From Setomelanomma holmii (taxonomy: Eukaryota > Ascomycota > Dothideomycetes > Pleosporales > Phaeosphaeriaceae), in assembly GCA_010015745.1 (NCBI GenBank), contig ML978162.1, positions 372,001-436,000 of the forward strand: a stretch of DNA of 64,000 bases, given 5' to 3'. This document shows positions 23,725-35,606 of this stretch, in pieces. The number at the start of each line of letters is the position of its first letter. Positions within the stretch are counted from its first letter, which is position 1. Below the pieces are notes generated by a model. The model made no database searches. It was given only the letters and a program-made list of their open reading frames with translations, and was not told where the DNA came from. The position numbers and the translations under genes were made by a program.

Positions 23725-26700
23725 TTAACGAGGAGGCCCAATAGGGGCCGGGTATCCAGATGCAGAATGAGAAGTACTAGGGCGACCGCTGTCCACGGAG
23801 CCCCGCGGATCATAACGGGGAGTAATATCCCCAGACGCCGCTGCGGAAGAAGAACCAAAAGGAAATTTGGATTCAAATCGCGGAGTTGGCATGGGCCAAC
23901 TGTTGGAGTGGTGCTCATCATCCGCGAGGTTGATGCCACTGTCATTCCAGGGGTTGCGGTAGCTGCCAGTAGATTCGAGGCTCGCAAGGGACGCCTTGGA
24001 GGCGTTGCTGGAAGCGTGCTTGAAGAGAGAACCAGGGGAGTTAGTATTCTTGCGGCCGTTGAAGATTGACGTGAAAGATGACATGCTGCCAGGTTTGCGA
24101 AGACGATCAAGCATGCCACGAGGCTCGTCATCGCCGAAGTGGGAGCGAGTGGGTGAGTCGGTGCTATCGACGGCGGGTTCAGCTCGCTGGAGGAGTTTGG
24201 ACTCGAAGAAGGGTAGCGAGTCCTCGAAAGAGTCCGACTTGGGGCGTGGGAGCGCGCCACGAACAGTGTTGGTGTCCAAGCCATGCATGACCAGATGATT
24301 GAGAAGGAAGTCAATGGCGTCTTTCAGGCCTCCGGCGTTGTTCCTGGTGAAGACAAGATGAAAGCTTTCAATTGTCTCTTCCTTTCCGTCAATCATTTCA
24401 GTCTGACGTTCCTGAAGCTGAGCGTCTACGACGTGCTGAGTCTTGAGCTTGTCGAGAATCTCAGAGGTGAACTCGGCGGAGCGAAGATGTTCGCTAAGCT
24501 CAGCAGAGCTGGGGAAAGCCAGATCGTGAGATTCGGGAACCATGCCCTGTTACTCATTAGCCCGATATCCACGAGTTTAGATCACAAAACATACCAAGAA
24601 CTCGTCAACTGCCAATGGCACCTGGTACTCAGGGCCAGAGACAGTAACTATGTCACTTGCTTCCTCCGTGCTGGGGAAAGTGATCTTGCAATTAAACTTC
24701 TTCTCGAGTTCGTCGATCTTGTCTAGGCGCGCGATGAGCTCACGATGATACAGGCGGTTGATGTTGATAGTCTCGGAGACGAACTCGGCATCAGCTTTCT
24801 CAACCATATCCATGATCTCTTGCTTGACGAGGTCCAGATTCTGGGCGTTGCGGGCAGGCGTGCGGCAGATGACGTTGTCGACCTTGATATCGTCCTCCTC
24901 TTTGCCGTAGCCTCCACGGTCCATAGCATTGGAGAATTTGACAAAGACGGAGTACTTCTTCATGATTCGCTGAATGTGCTGACCACCGATGCCGATAATG
25001 CGCTTGTGGTACTGATCAGGCACGTGGAACGAAATGGACGCCGGCATCTCTTGCTCAACGAGGTCAAGACCGTTTTTCGTGGCTTCGTACTGGGCGCCAC
25101 GAACTACGATGTAGAAGTTGTACTCGTTGAAGCCATCAAAGACGATCTGCACGCTACTGTGACTCATGATCTTGTTGATTTTGCCATTCTTCTTACCGCT
25201 CACGAACTCTTTGTGTTCATTGGCAAGCTCAATTTTCACACTCATGTTGTACTGCGACTTCTTCACGAATGGAATGTTGCTGATGACCATCAACGCAGCC
25301 CTAACAGCATCGTCGGATCCGTAGATATGGAAGTTGAGCTTTTCGAAGCTGACTTCGGCACCAGAATTGATGCAGATGTCTGAGAGCATGGCGCGCACAT
25401 CAGCTGCGGTTGGTGGACGCTGCGTAGGATCAGGGTGAGTGATGAACCACGATGCACTGTAAAATTGGCCGGCCTGCTTGATGTGAGTTTTGGAACCGCG
25501 ACAACACAGCTATGTTGCTTACGAGTATCATCAATTCGCGCACGGTGCGCTCAACATGCAAGACATCTGTGCCCTGAACCCGGACCACACCGCGCTGTAC
25601 GCCGAGCGGTGGCAGCAGGATGTAGGAGCCGTTATTCTCGATGATCTTGCGGACCTTGTCGAGGCGTTCGAGCAGAATGGCGTCGAGCTTCGTGTCAGTG
25701 ACCATGACGGGCTTCACAAAGACCTTTGTAGACATGACGAGATCATGCAAGCGCTGCTTGGCACGCAGAATGCACTCGGAGTTCTCACCCGTAATATAGA
25801 CCAAATCGTCCGGTCTCCGCGTGGCACCTGGCGGCGTGTACCCGAATAGGCGAGGGAACGGAGGCGGAAAGTAAATGGCCGTCCCCGTGGCAGACTCGAT
25901 CATCTTGATGTTCTTGCGTCCACGGCCGCAAATGAGCGTATGCATGGTCAATTCGAGCTTCATCGTGTCGACATAGCGTTTGAGCTGTGATGAGGCCAAA
26001 TTAGCTTGATGCGCTAGCGACAACGGCTGCGGGGTGCTGAGAGCTTACAATCTGATCAATCATGATCAGGACGCGCGTCTTCGCGTGCTCCATCGTCTCC
26101 AAGTCTCCAAAGATGGCACAGCGCAGGCGCGGGTCCATGCCCGTGTCGAGGTGGCCATTGAAGCTCGCAGTCTCGATGTCGGGCTGCTTTGGCATCAGCA
26201 GGAAGATGTCAGCCTTGGTCGTCTTCGAGATGAGGTCGAGCTGGTTGAGCACAGCGCCCTTGACGTTCTGCGTGGCGGGGTCTATGATGAGCTGCGAGTC
26301 GATATCGACGTGCGATGATCGCTGTGCCAAGCTGTTAGCAATCGGATGACGAAGGCGCCCGGCTGAAGCTTACCAGTGAGATGGGCGTCGAGTTGAGCAC
26401 CTTGCACCGCATCGAGTTCACAATCTCCAGCTCGCCCGACAGGCACACGTTGGTAACGAGCGCCCGCAACGGCCCGCGCTGCAGCCCGGGCAGCGGCTTC
26501 GACTCGGCTGACGTGACTGTCGCCTGCACGCGCCCCTCGGTCTGCTCGCTCACGTCCCGACACAGATTCCGCAGGTTGTCGACGTTCTGTGCGTGGACGG
26601 GCAGCTTGTGCGTGGGCGTGGCCTCTGCCGTCCCTTCCGGATGGGTCCAGCGCGCCTTTGCCCCCGGGCTCGCCCACATGATGTCGTCGGGGTCGGGCCC

Positions 26701-26913
26701 TGGCAGATTCGACGAGAAGGGCACGTTGAAGGACAGATTGACCTGCGTACCCGGCGGGATCACGGGCGGGGCGCTGGTAGCCGTCGAAGGGCGCTTTATC
26801 GGAGCTGTGACGGGCATCTCGTGGTTGGACCTCGAGAATGGGAAGCCGGCCGACGGAGTCATCTTTTCCCAGCCGTGCCGTGCCGAGCCCGTGAAGTTCG
26901 ATATCTTGTGCAT
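23725..26913 (-). CDS. Multi-KH-domain RNA-binding protein (Bicaudal-C/vigilin-like)
   Basis: Five exons (26913-26374, 26321-26049, 25984-25523, 25473-24595, 24546-23725) give exactly 991 residues; introns are 48-64 nt. The start at 26913 is the ATG preceding KISNFTGS; upstream codons of the frame are non-coding in character. Several KH modules follow a Pro-rich N-terminal segment. One contains ICGRGRKNIKMIE and another IIGIGGQHIQRIMKKY with a classical GxxG loop. Further KH-like modules lack a clear GxxG. The last 270 residues are Ser/Pro/Gly-rich and look disordered. KH arrays bind single-stranded RNA. A role in mRNA localisation or translation control is inferred from animal Bicaudal-C and vigilin. 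The exact fungal orthologue is not known to me. Confidence 0.88.
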
Positions 26914-28063
26914 GGTGGTGGTGGTGAGGGCGCCCTGGGAGATGGGCTGATGGGTGAGGGAAGAGGAACGAGGGTTAGAGAGCAGCAGTTGAGCGTGCGT
27001 CGAGCAAGGCGGACGAGTGAGCGTCTCGATCCAGCACAGCACGGGCCAACTGACTGCTGCGGGCCCACTCTTTCACACACCACACCAAAATGCAGCCAGC
27101 CCGCGAGCGCCTCCGTCACACTCCGCCAGAGCAAGACACGCGTTGGACCATAATCAGCCTGTCTCGCAGAGCCTCCAGCGGCTTCGCCTCTTCATTGACA
27201 TAGTCTCGCCGCGTCGAGTGACCTCTCACATCTGCCCAGTTCCAAGCTTCTGTTGGGAGGATCTGCTCAGCGTTGCACGCGGCACCTCTATCGCCAATCG
27301 AGGGTTAGTCTGGTCCGAGGCGAGCTCCATATTACCGCATCATAGCTCCGAACCAGAATAGAACTCACGAGTACACGTCTATCATTTCCTTCCGCTACTT
27401 GGACGTTGTGATGCACGCGGCATGTCGTCTCGACTCACCTCGATGCAGTGCTTCAGACGGTCCTTTTATGCATTCAATTACGAGTGCCTGTCCCAATTTG
27501 ATTTTACGCGTCGGCCAGTTGCTCTTGCAGCAGGTATGACTCGAAGACTGCTCGTATTGCTGCATCGACAGTTACTTGTTGACTTCTCCTGTCGTCGTTA
27601 TCTCGGGGTCCATGGTACAGTATATGAGGCTTTGTACCACAAACTTGGGTATCGAGGTCCTTCAGACTGGTCATGTGCGGGGCCGACTTTGCAAAGATGG
27701 AAGGTACTGCCATCTTGTGGAGGCGTGCGAGCCATGTGCAACCAGATCCGGAGCTCGATCGAAAGGTGGGTAACACCCTCCCTACGGTGTCCATGGATCT
27801 GAGACAGAGGGCTTCTGGAGGGTCATGCCGCCGAGGCTGACGGCAATATATCGAGATATGGCCAGTGTGAGGAGCCTTCCGTATCACAATTCTTGCATAT
27901 GTGGATACTGATTGGAGCAAATGCTATTCAATTCTCTTCTCGCCAACGGCGCGCTTCTAGATAGCGGTCTCATCTGCTACAACTCCATGCTGCTATGCTA
28001 TAATTCCACTCCAAATGGACATTATAATATCTTTCAACAATCAAACCTTACACTCGCCAAACG
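26914..28063. other. Intergenic region between KH-protein and uncharacterised gene
   Basis: About 1.15 kb lies between two minus-strand genes. It should include the KH-gene promoter and leader, and the 3' end of the gene at 28064. Open frames on either strand are unrecognisable and contradict one another. I see no repeat or RNA gene. Confidence 0.45.
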
Positions 28064-30510
28064 CTAATAACGGGTATAAACTCTACGAGGCTCCGGCGCG
28101 AAAGGCTCCTGAATCTCAATGGGCTCTTCTTCAACATAGCGCCGCGGTTGAGGCGCGGCGCTGTAGTAACGGCGCTCCTCTACAGGCTCCTGGCGAACAA
28201 TGCTAACCTCGCGATACTGCAGCTGCGGCTGCGGCGCGCGCATTGAGCCAGGCTGTATGCTCTCATGACGAACATATGCCTCGGGGATTTCTCGACGAAT
28301 AACTTCGGGACGCATGCTGTAGGCCCGTGACGGCGCATACTCGCGTGGTGGGCCCATCTCTTCATACTGCGGTCGATACTCCACTTCTACTGGGCGACGC
28401 GACGCTTCGCGCTGGCGATAAGGCTGGGCTTCGATAATCTCTGGTCCTGGACCTTCCACGTAGCGTCTAGGTGGTGGCGGCATCTCGTCGAAAACTTGAG
28501 TCCGTGGTGCACGCATCGTAGGCTCCCGCGTTACAGCTCGCTCATAGTACGGATCGACTTCGATCCTTCGACTCGACGGGGGCGCTGCAGATTCTCGAGC
28601 GTCGACAGGTGCTGCATAATACTTGTTGCCGTATTGATCAACCACAATGCGGCGAGGTGGTGGAGCCATTAGCATAGGCGACTGTTGACGGGACAAATAC
28701 TCATGGACGGGCGATCGAGATCGATCTCGGATATATCTTGGCGCAGCCGACGGGCGGGCCGACGCTTCTCGGTAGATAGGCACTTCATGACGATCTGCAA
28801 ACGCGTGGGACGCTGATCGCAGCTGGCGCGGTTCCGCTGCGTAAAGTTCCCCACCACCGTTCGGTGAGTATGGACGTCGGGCATGTTGAAGACTTGCAAC
28901 TCGCCTTAGATCTTGATCTTCGCGCAGGATCCTGCGCTGTGGCACACGAATGACGGTTGGCGAGGATGGCTCATCAAACTCACGATATGATCGTGAACTA
29001 GGCTCTGGCTCGCGATAGTAGACTGGTTGAGCTCGCGGAGACTCATGTGCTGATATTACTTCTGCATCGCTAGGCAACGGTTGCAAAGCTCGACGCTTGG
29101 CAGGCTGTGTATCCAGGTAAGCGGCGAAAGAAGGAGGTGACTGCGGCTCCTCTTTGATATATGGCTCAGGCGAGGGGATCTGAGGCTTGTTGGCTTGTTG
29201 GCGCTTCTTCTCTACGCGCTTCTCATCTCTTCGACGTTTGCGTGGGTTCTGAAGGGGCGGGGCAGGGCCAGCAGGGCTGTGGCGTCGAGATCTGCAGCAG
29301 AGTCAGTATCGTCACAAGCATCGAGTGTGTTGTTCGTGGGGGCTCGTCGATTTGTCTCTAGGCTAGTTAGCAGTCTCAAGGTCTCGTCAGTACCTAGCCC
29401 CGTATCAAGATCATGAACCAGCTTTCAAAGGTGTAAGATCTGATCGCTTGAGCAGAGAGACTTGACGCTCGTGTGAACGACGGAAGTGATCCGCATGGGA
29501 CACCCAAAAAGCTGAAAGGGTATGTGAAGAGAAAGAGGAAAATGAAACGGATCGATGTCATACCCATTGGTCCCACCGTGGTGTTGCGGACCACGATCTC
29601 TTGCGCGGCCTCTACTTGGCTCGTTTACACCAATGTCAGCAGGAGGTGGCGAATAGTCTTCCTCCTCTGCCTCCTCATTCAAGCCAGCGGGCTCAGGCTC
29701 GTAGATCTCAATGTCATCTGCCGGCTCATAGGCCTCTTCGTCAAGATCGATCGCTGCAGGTTGCACTGGCCGGGCTTGGCCATTGACACCGGCAATCTGC
29801 TTCGCGTGTGAGGCAAATGGACCTGCATGATCAGCATCGGTGTTCTCTTTGGGATCATGCTCCTCTGACGACCAGCTGTCTGCTTTGCTAGAGTAGTACG
29901 AGTTCTCGTCAAAAGACTCTGCGCCATCGCTGTTGTTAGCCGTAGATCGTATGCCAGATACTGGCGGCACTAGCAACTGAGCCTTGATGAGACACTCCTC
30001 CACGTTCAGATGTGGGTCGCGCTCATCCGCATCACCACCACGGCCTTTTCTGTCAAATTGGTCCTTGATTTGACGTTCTATGTGCTGCCGCTTAAGCAGC
30101 AGCTCTGCCTTGACCAGATGATCAGATTTCGTGAGCAGCACCGGATCGATGCTTGAAGAGGAAGATATGGCTGAAAAAGGTCGTGGCGTGCTTTGCGCAG
30201 GAGGGGCAAATTGGTTTGCTGTCGAAGCACCCTGCAGGGCGCTGTCCGGTCGCGGGGGCAACAGCTGTGAGGCAGAGATGCCGTTCGGATTGCCGTTGGT
30301 TGCGGATTTGCTGGGCGGCGTAGATCGCGGAAGACGCGGTGCAACCTGTTCTATTACTTTGGCTGGGAGATGAATACGTGGGTGCTTGCTAGCAAACACA
30401 TCATCGCGTATTTGCAACAGTTTCTGTAAGAAGTCGGCCTCGCGAGGCGCCTCTGCGGATACACCGCTGGCGCCGTTTAGAAACGGTGGTGCTGCTGCGG
30501 TGGTCGACAT
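28064..30510 (-). CDS. Uncharacterised low-complexity protein
   Basis: Exons 30510-29564 and 29291-28064 join in phase over a 272-nt intron to encode 724 residues. The intron is long for this window, so a small extra exon inside it is possible. The N-terminal third has helical segments (FLQKLLQIRDDVF near residue 30 and LLLKRQHIERQIKDQF near residue 135). A strongly acidic stretch (EEAYEPADDIEIYEPEPAG) follows. The region after the intron begins with a basic segment (NPRKRRRDEKRVEKKR), possibly a nuclear localisation signal. The C-terminal 330 residues are dominated by Arg, Pro, Tyr and Glu in loose RRYVE/YREP repeats. I recognise no family. The composition suggests a nuclear, largely disordered protein, perhaps RNA-associated, but that is only inference. 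Confidence 0.8.
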
Positions 30511-30796
30511 GAATGGCTGGCAGGCGATTCGCACTGCGACAGCTACCGGCTAGATCTCAGTACCAAACGCCCAATGTGCGAAAGCGATCAAAAAGCGTAA
30601 TATACAGATACACACGTGATGTACGCTGTTGAGCTGATGAGCTGGGTTGATGGCGATGGTTTTGTGGACGTGCCAGGAGAAAAGCAGTGGAGCGCGACGG
30701 ATCATGCAGGTGCGCCAAGGCACTAATCCCAAACAGTTTGTACCTTCTTGAGGTGCGCCCTTCACGCTTTCACGCTACATTCACTCCTACAACAAA
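30511..30796. promoter_or_regulatory. Compact bidirectional promoter region
   Basis: Only 286 bases separate the divergent starts at 30510 and 30797, so both promoters and leaders must share this stretch. I see no clear TATA box or repeated factor site. Shared regulation of the two genes is possible but not shown. Confidence 0.45.
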
Positions 30797-31907
30797 ATGG
30801 CGGACCAAAATGAGAAGCCGGTGTTTTTCTTCGACATCGACAACTGTGTAAGTTTGAGTTGCGCGCAATTGCGACTCCTGGACTTGGTCCAGTATGCGCT
30901 CGACATAGTCATGGAGTCATCTCCGGGTGTTCCAACAAGATCATGATCGTCTTGGGCAAACTTACCGAATCCGAAATTGATCGCAAGCCAAATTCCGTAT
31001 ATTTTGCAAAGTTGCTAATCAGTGTGTAGCTCTACTCGAAGAGTGCGCTTCCTGCCCCAGTACGACACCGTTGCCACTGACTCGCACAGGTCTTGACATC
31101 CACCGTATGATGGCCGAACTGATCGGTAAGTCAATGCATATACCAAACAAGTGTCTCTACATATGTATGGGTTCTGTGTTGTCCCATTCAACTTTCAAAA
31201 TGAGCATGACATACGGCAACAAACAAACCACATCGCATTTATGCTAACCTCGAAACAGACCGATTCTTCGAAACCCATCTCAATCTATCCCAAGAAGAAG
31301 CGAACGAACTCCACTACCGCTACTACCGCGAGTACGGTCTCGCCATCGAAGGTCTTGTCCGCCACCACAAAGTCAACGCACTGGAATACAACAGCAAAGT
31401 CGACGATGCATTACCACTAGAAGAAGTCATCAAGCCAAATCCCGAACTACGCAAACTAATCCAGGACATCGACACAAGCAAAGTCCAAACATGGCTCTTC
31501 ACTAACGCCTACATTACCCACGGCAAGCGGGTTGTCAAACTCCTTGGGATTGATGACTTGTTTGAAGGGATTACGTTCTGCGACTATGGGTCGGACAAGT
31601 TCTTCTGCAAACCGCATGTCGAGATGTATGATAAGGCGATGCAAGAAGCTGGAATCAAGTCGAATGAGAAGTGCTACTTTGTCGGTAAGTCGACTTTAAT
31701 ACTCGAGCTCAATCGCCATCCATGCTAAATTCATCAGATGATTCGTTCATCAACTGCGAAGCTGCGCACAAGCGAGGCTGGAAAACTGCACACCTACTTG
31801 ACCCGAAGGATCCAGAACCGCCCAAACAGGCCGCCAAGCACCAGATTCGGAGTTTACAGGAGCTGCGCGATATCTTCCCCGAGGTCTTTAGGAGTACCTC
31901 AGGGTGA
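30797..31907 (+). CDS. HAD-family pyrimidine 5'-nucleotidase (Sdt1/Phm8-like)
   Basis: The enzyme should dephosphorylate pyrimidine nucleoside monophosphates. Five exons (30797-30847, 31030-31042, 31090-31125, 31259-31684, 31738-31907) give exactly 231 residues. The second exon is only 13 nt and encodes LYSKS with its neighbour, restoring the family motif FFDIDNCLY. HAD motif I contains the nucleophile Asp13 and Asp15 in FFFDIDNC. Motif II is WLFTNAY, the motif III lysine lies in KFFCKPH, and motif IV is FVDDS. The helical cap has the typical YYREYGLAIEGLVRHH. Length and motif order match yeast Sdt1 and Phm8. The gene is divergent from the low-complexity gene and convergent with the glycine-zipper gene. 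Confidence 0.94.
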
Positions 31908-32163
31908 GATGGTAAAGACAAGGCAAGACAAGACTATAGAGCATATAGACGCTTTCAATAAGACGGTAGATCAAGACTGCGCAGCTTTACGACTGACATA
32001 TTGGCCCCTAATAATCGTGAATGACTTCATTAATCATAGGAGCGCCGGTCTCTAAAACCATTCATCAACCACACATTGCCTCCACACGAGCGCAGCCGCG
32101 CACACATGCCATCCAATCAGCAAAATCCCATCACACGAACCTTCACAGTCAATCTACATAGAC

Positions 32164-33131
32164 TTAGTCCGAGTCACTGCTGGAAGAGCTGCTACTCTTC
32201 CCACCCCGACTGCGGCTCCTGCTATGATGCTTCTTCTTCTTCTTATGTCCATGACTATCCGGATACAGCGCACTCAATCCCGCCGAGCTACCCGCGTACG
32301 AGGAGCTATGGTGCGACGAGGATCCGTGATGCGAGCTGCTGGACTTGTGCTTCTTGTGCTTCTTTTCTTTCCTGTCGAGCTTATCAGCATTCATGTTCCA
32401 CGTGTTGATGGCTCAGGTGGACGTGGAAGTGGCAGTGGAGGTGTAGGTGCAAGACTTACTTATCACTCAGAACATTCGCGCCAATCGCGCCAGCGACAAG
32501 GCCGCCAATCGTACCCAAAGCTCCTCCACCAAGCTTATTGCCCAAAAATGCACCGCCTGCGCCGCCGATCAAGGTCGATCCAAGACCGCGATCACCTTCA
32601 GCTGCTCCGCCTGGGGCGCCGGGCTGGCCGTAGCCAGGTTGCTGGTGCTGCGCGCCATAGCCTGGCTGTTGGTGATCGCCGTAGCCTTGCTGCTGGCCGT
32701 ATCCATGCTGCTGAACTTGCTGGTGGGCTGGGTCTTGGTAGCCCTGGTGCTGTTGCGCGGGAGGCGGGTAGGGGGAGGTGCTACGATTCGGGCCGTAGTG
32801 CTGATTTTGGTCGTACTGGCCCTGGTTCTGGGGAGGCGCATTATAGCCGTGTTGCTGTTGCTGGTAGGAGTCGTGGGGAGGTGCTTGGTAGCCCTGCAAG
32901 AGAGTCAGGTGGTGCTTTGTGTTGGAGCCGCGCTTGGATACTAACCTGGCCCTGCGGTGGGTAGGGACTATGCGACTGGCCATATGTGTCGTGAGGCTGC
33001 TGTTGACCACCGTACGGCTGGCCCTGGGAAAGGTAGTTCTGGTTATAACCACCATAGCCTTGCTGTCCTTGCGCGCCGTCGTAGCCATGACCTTGCTGGC
33101 CATGGCCGCCGTAGTAATCTCCGCTGGACAT
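32164..33131 (-). CDS. Glycine-zipper protein with prion-like Gln/Gly/Tyr-rich N terminus
   Basis: Exons 33131-32946, 32893-32460 and 32371-32164 give exactly 275 residues. The first 150 residues are almost only Gly, Gln, Tyr, His, Pro and Ser in repeats such as GYGQQQGYG, a composition typical of prion-like or phase-separating domains. Residues about 170-205 form a hydrophobic glycine zipper (GGAGGAFLGNKLGGGALG, then TIGGLVAGAIGANVL) resembling the 2TM glycine-zipper domain, able to insert into membranes or pack as paired helices. The C terminus is a Lys/His/Ser-rich tail with poly-Lys and poly-Ser runs (HKKKKKHH, KSSSSSSSDSD). No signal peptide is visible. Similar stress-associated proteins are common in filamentous fungi, but the function of this one is unknown. 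Confidence 0.87.
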
Positions 33132-33935
33132 GTTACTTGTGCTTCGTTCGAGGGTAAGTTAAGTCGAGGTAGAGGGAGGAAGTCGGAACAATATAGGCAG
33201 CGGAATGTATTTGGAGAGTTCCCGCTTCAGCTCAGTGCTTACGGGGTCGTGGGGAGGGGCAGGTCAGGGGATAGGCTACGAAGCGTTTGAGGGACATCAC
33301 ACGCGCCTCTTAAATGCAGCGCACCTTCGCGCGCTGCTGACCGAGGGCGCCACATATTCGCATGGTTTGGGCAAGCCCGATACGCGTGTTTGCAGGCCAT
33401 CGCGGCGGAGTCGTGAGTTTCCTGGGTATGGTGGGGTTGGGCGAAGCTGGGAGGTGCAAATGGCGGGGTGGCTGAGCACCAAGCCACATGCTTCATTGGG
33501 CTAGGGATGTTGGCCGAGTTCATGCTCACCGCAATGGCGACACTTGTTCGAAGACAACGGGATTGTTTGAGGGTGCGAACAGCGGTGCGGCGAGACGTCA
33601 TGAGGCTGAGGATGACCGCCTTCGCTGCCCCAACACACGCAAGGCTGTCCGAGCCTCCAACGTCCGTACGCTGGCATTTCCAGATCAGGAAGACAACACA
33701 CAAGGGCAGAAAGAATAGAGCACTTTGTTCATCATCATGGAGTGTCAGTATCTGGGATCATCTGCAAATTGGCCAATGCATTTCCTCGACGGCTGCCTAA
33801 GAAGGATATATGTGCAAGTCCTGACTACATTCACTTCCTCCGAGAAAATGAAGATCGTTCCCAAGCAAGACAAGAACATCCCACCTAGCTGCTGAGCACC
33901 TAGTCCCAACACCCTCAAGAGCTCTCGTCGCCCTC
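33132..33935. other. Intergenic region upstream of the glycine-zipper gene
   Basis: About 800 bases hold the promoter of the glycine-zipper gene and the 3' end of the secreted-protein gene, both on the minus strand. Overlapping open frames around 33240-33700 on both strands show no family signature. I see nothing else. Confidence 0.45.
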
Positions 33936-34506
33936 CTAGGCATCGCCACACCAAACGCTATGGATCTTGTAGTCCAACCACTCAGGCAGCGAACCGACAG
34001 CGAGAGCCATGTCCTTGGAACCAAACTCATAGTTTGGCGCATCAGCCGGGCAACTATCGAGACTACTCATTGTCAGTCAATAATTCTTGCAGAAGCTCAT
34101 GATGGGAGATCGTTCATGTCTTGACTCCACAATGGTTTGCATATGAGACCAAGGTCGAGGCAGACCAGGACATACATCGAGCCTAGAAACAGTAATAGTC
34201 ACTTACGTGTAGAAGCGGCAACGATAGCCTTTCTCCACGATCATCGAACGGACCTTGCCATCGAAGCCGCCAAAGATGTTGTTGAGATCGGTGCACCACA
34301 TATTAGAGGGGATACCAGTGGAGCGACCTTGTAGTTCGCGCTCAGTGAAGATGGTAGCGCCACGGCCATCGTTAGGAGGAGCGGAGCTTTGAGTCTAGCA
34401 TTCTTATTATACATTTAAATCCTTGTAGATCAAAGAAGGTGCTTACGGTCGGCAGGGCGGCGACGAGGGTGCCCGTGAGGGCGAGGACGAGGTTGAAGAG
34501 CTGCAT
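33936..34506 (-). CDS. Small secreted cysteine-containing protein, crystallin-like pattern
   Basis: Exons 34506-34447, 34394-34207 and 34062-33936 join exactly into 124 codons. The first 18 or so residues are a clear signal peptide (MQLFNLVLALTGTLVAALP). The mature protein of about 105 residues has four cysteines (54, 79, 87, 121), enough for two disulfides. The order ATIFTERELQG, then CTDLNNIFGGFDGKVRSMIV, then GYRCRFYTLDSC resembles one domain of the beta/gamma-crystallin fold, in which an aromatic strand is followed by a D/N-x-x-x-S calcium motif and a CxFY strand. This resemblance is by eye. Such small secreted proteins in fungi may act outside the cell on hosts or competitors. No activity can be assigned. 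Confidence 0.83.
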
Positions 34507-34779
34507 GTTTGCTTTGGTGGTTTGATCGCTCGAAACGGGTGTTGCTCAACTCTCGAAGTAAGAGGTACAGTAAGTGCGGGCGTACGTCGAAGATATACAA
34601 GAGGGCAGATCCCGTTTGTATTCTTTCACGTCGTGGGGAAGGTGAGTGCGATGACGGAGATCATGTGACCATTGCACAGCCAAATCAAGTGCAAGGGCGA
34701 CGGTCCCAAAATACCTTCTTGGGAAAGGAATCTACTTTTGCATCGCTTGGCGACATCTCATACAAAGGCAGACGTTGAG
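34507..34779. other. Promoter side of the small secreted-protein gene
   Basis: These 270 bases directly precede the secreted-protein start on the minus strand and should carry its promoter. Nothing else is visible. Confidence 0.4.
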
Positions 34780-35200
34780 AATATGGTCCTGACAGCCGGC
34801 ATTTGCTTCACAAGCGAATGCAATATACTGGGTAAGTGTATGCCTACTCTTAAGCTAGAATGTCTTGAGGCCGATCTTGCAGCTCTGCAGCATCGCGAAA
34901 TATATCATTATGACTTAGATGCGTTCTGGTTTGTTTTTCGCCTACTCCAGCGAGCGGCAAGTCCTATTGTTGAGATCCACAAGGCTGAGGTTTGCATCGA
35001 TAACCGGGTTGCACGAGTGGGGCGTGCAATGTGAGATGTCGCTGCCATGACTTTGGACAACGAGAGCGCAGCGAGGCAATGAACGATTCTCGAAGAAATA
35101 GGAGACAATAAGCTCCAACCGCATTTCGGTAAGAGAGAGGCAGGATCTTCTTCCAAAGGATCTTCCACGTCACCAATAACTACCGTGGATGATGACTAGA
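34780..35200 (+). pseudogene. Possible FunK1-like kinase remnant
   Basis: One plus-strand frame reads like the C-terminal end of a fungal FunK1-type kinase: IYHYDLDAFWFVF resembles the family's HDLESFFYVL motif. After an in-frame TGA at 35032 the same frame continues with MTLDNESAAR, a second TGA, and ILEEIGDNKLQPHFGK. Both stops could arise from CGA by a C-to-T change. There is no start, no ATP-binding half and no catalytic loop, so at best this is a fragment. The resemblance is weak and was judged by eye only. Confidence 0.25.
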
Positions 35201-35606
35201 TCAATTGAGCCGATTTGAAAGGCTGAATACTGACGACTCAAGATTGTCAGCCAGTACCATCCGCATGAACAGAAATCTGTCCTGCGGGAAGCTGCACAGG
35301 GGTGAAATGCGAGCCTGCCGACTCCCAGTCCTTCTATAGGGCGTAAAGGGCTAGGCTAAAAGTTATGTGCTGTCTCCTTCCGAGCATGCGCGGGATCAGG
35401 GTGGGTCGAATCTGCTAAGCATTGGATAAAATTATGAGGCCGACTGAACATGTCCGGGGTTTAAGGTTGCCTTGCCGCCCAACACAGTTAAGGAACAAAA
35501 TCTAGGCCAAGACGATCACGAGTGAGGGCGTTGAGTCTAAATCCCGCACAGCGGCCGCCGTGCTTCGATGCAGCGGCATCGCCTTTTGCTCGACCGCCTT
35601 GTCTCC
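35201..35606. other. Intergenic region upstream of the coiled-coil gene
   Basis: About 400 bases should contain the promoter of the coiled-coil gene. An alternative ATG of that gene lies at 35568. I see no repeat or other gene. Confidence 0.4.

Noticed and set aside
32224..32964. Plus-strand 246-codon frame opposite the glycine-zipper gene
   Set aside because: It is the antisense of a low-complexity Gln/Gly-rich coding region, which creates spurious hydrophobic frames; the minus-strand exon model closes exactly.
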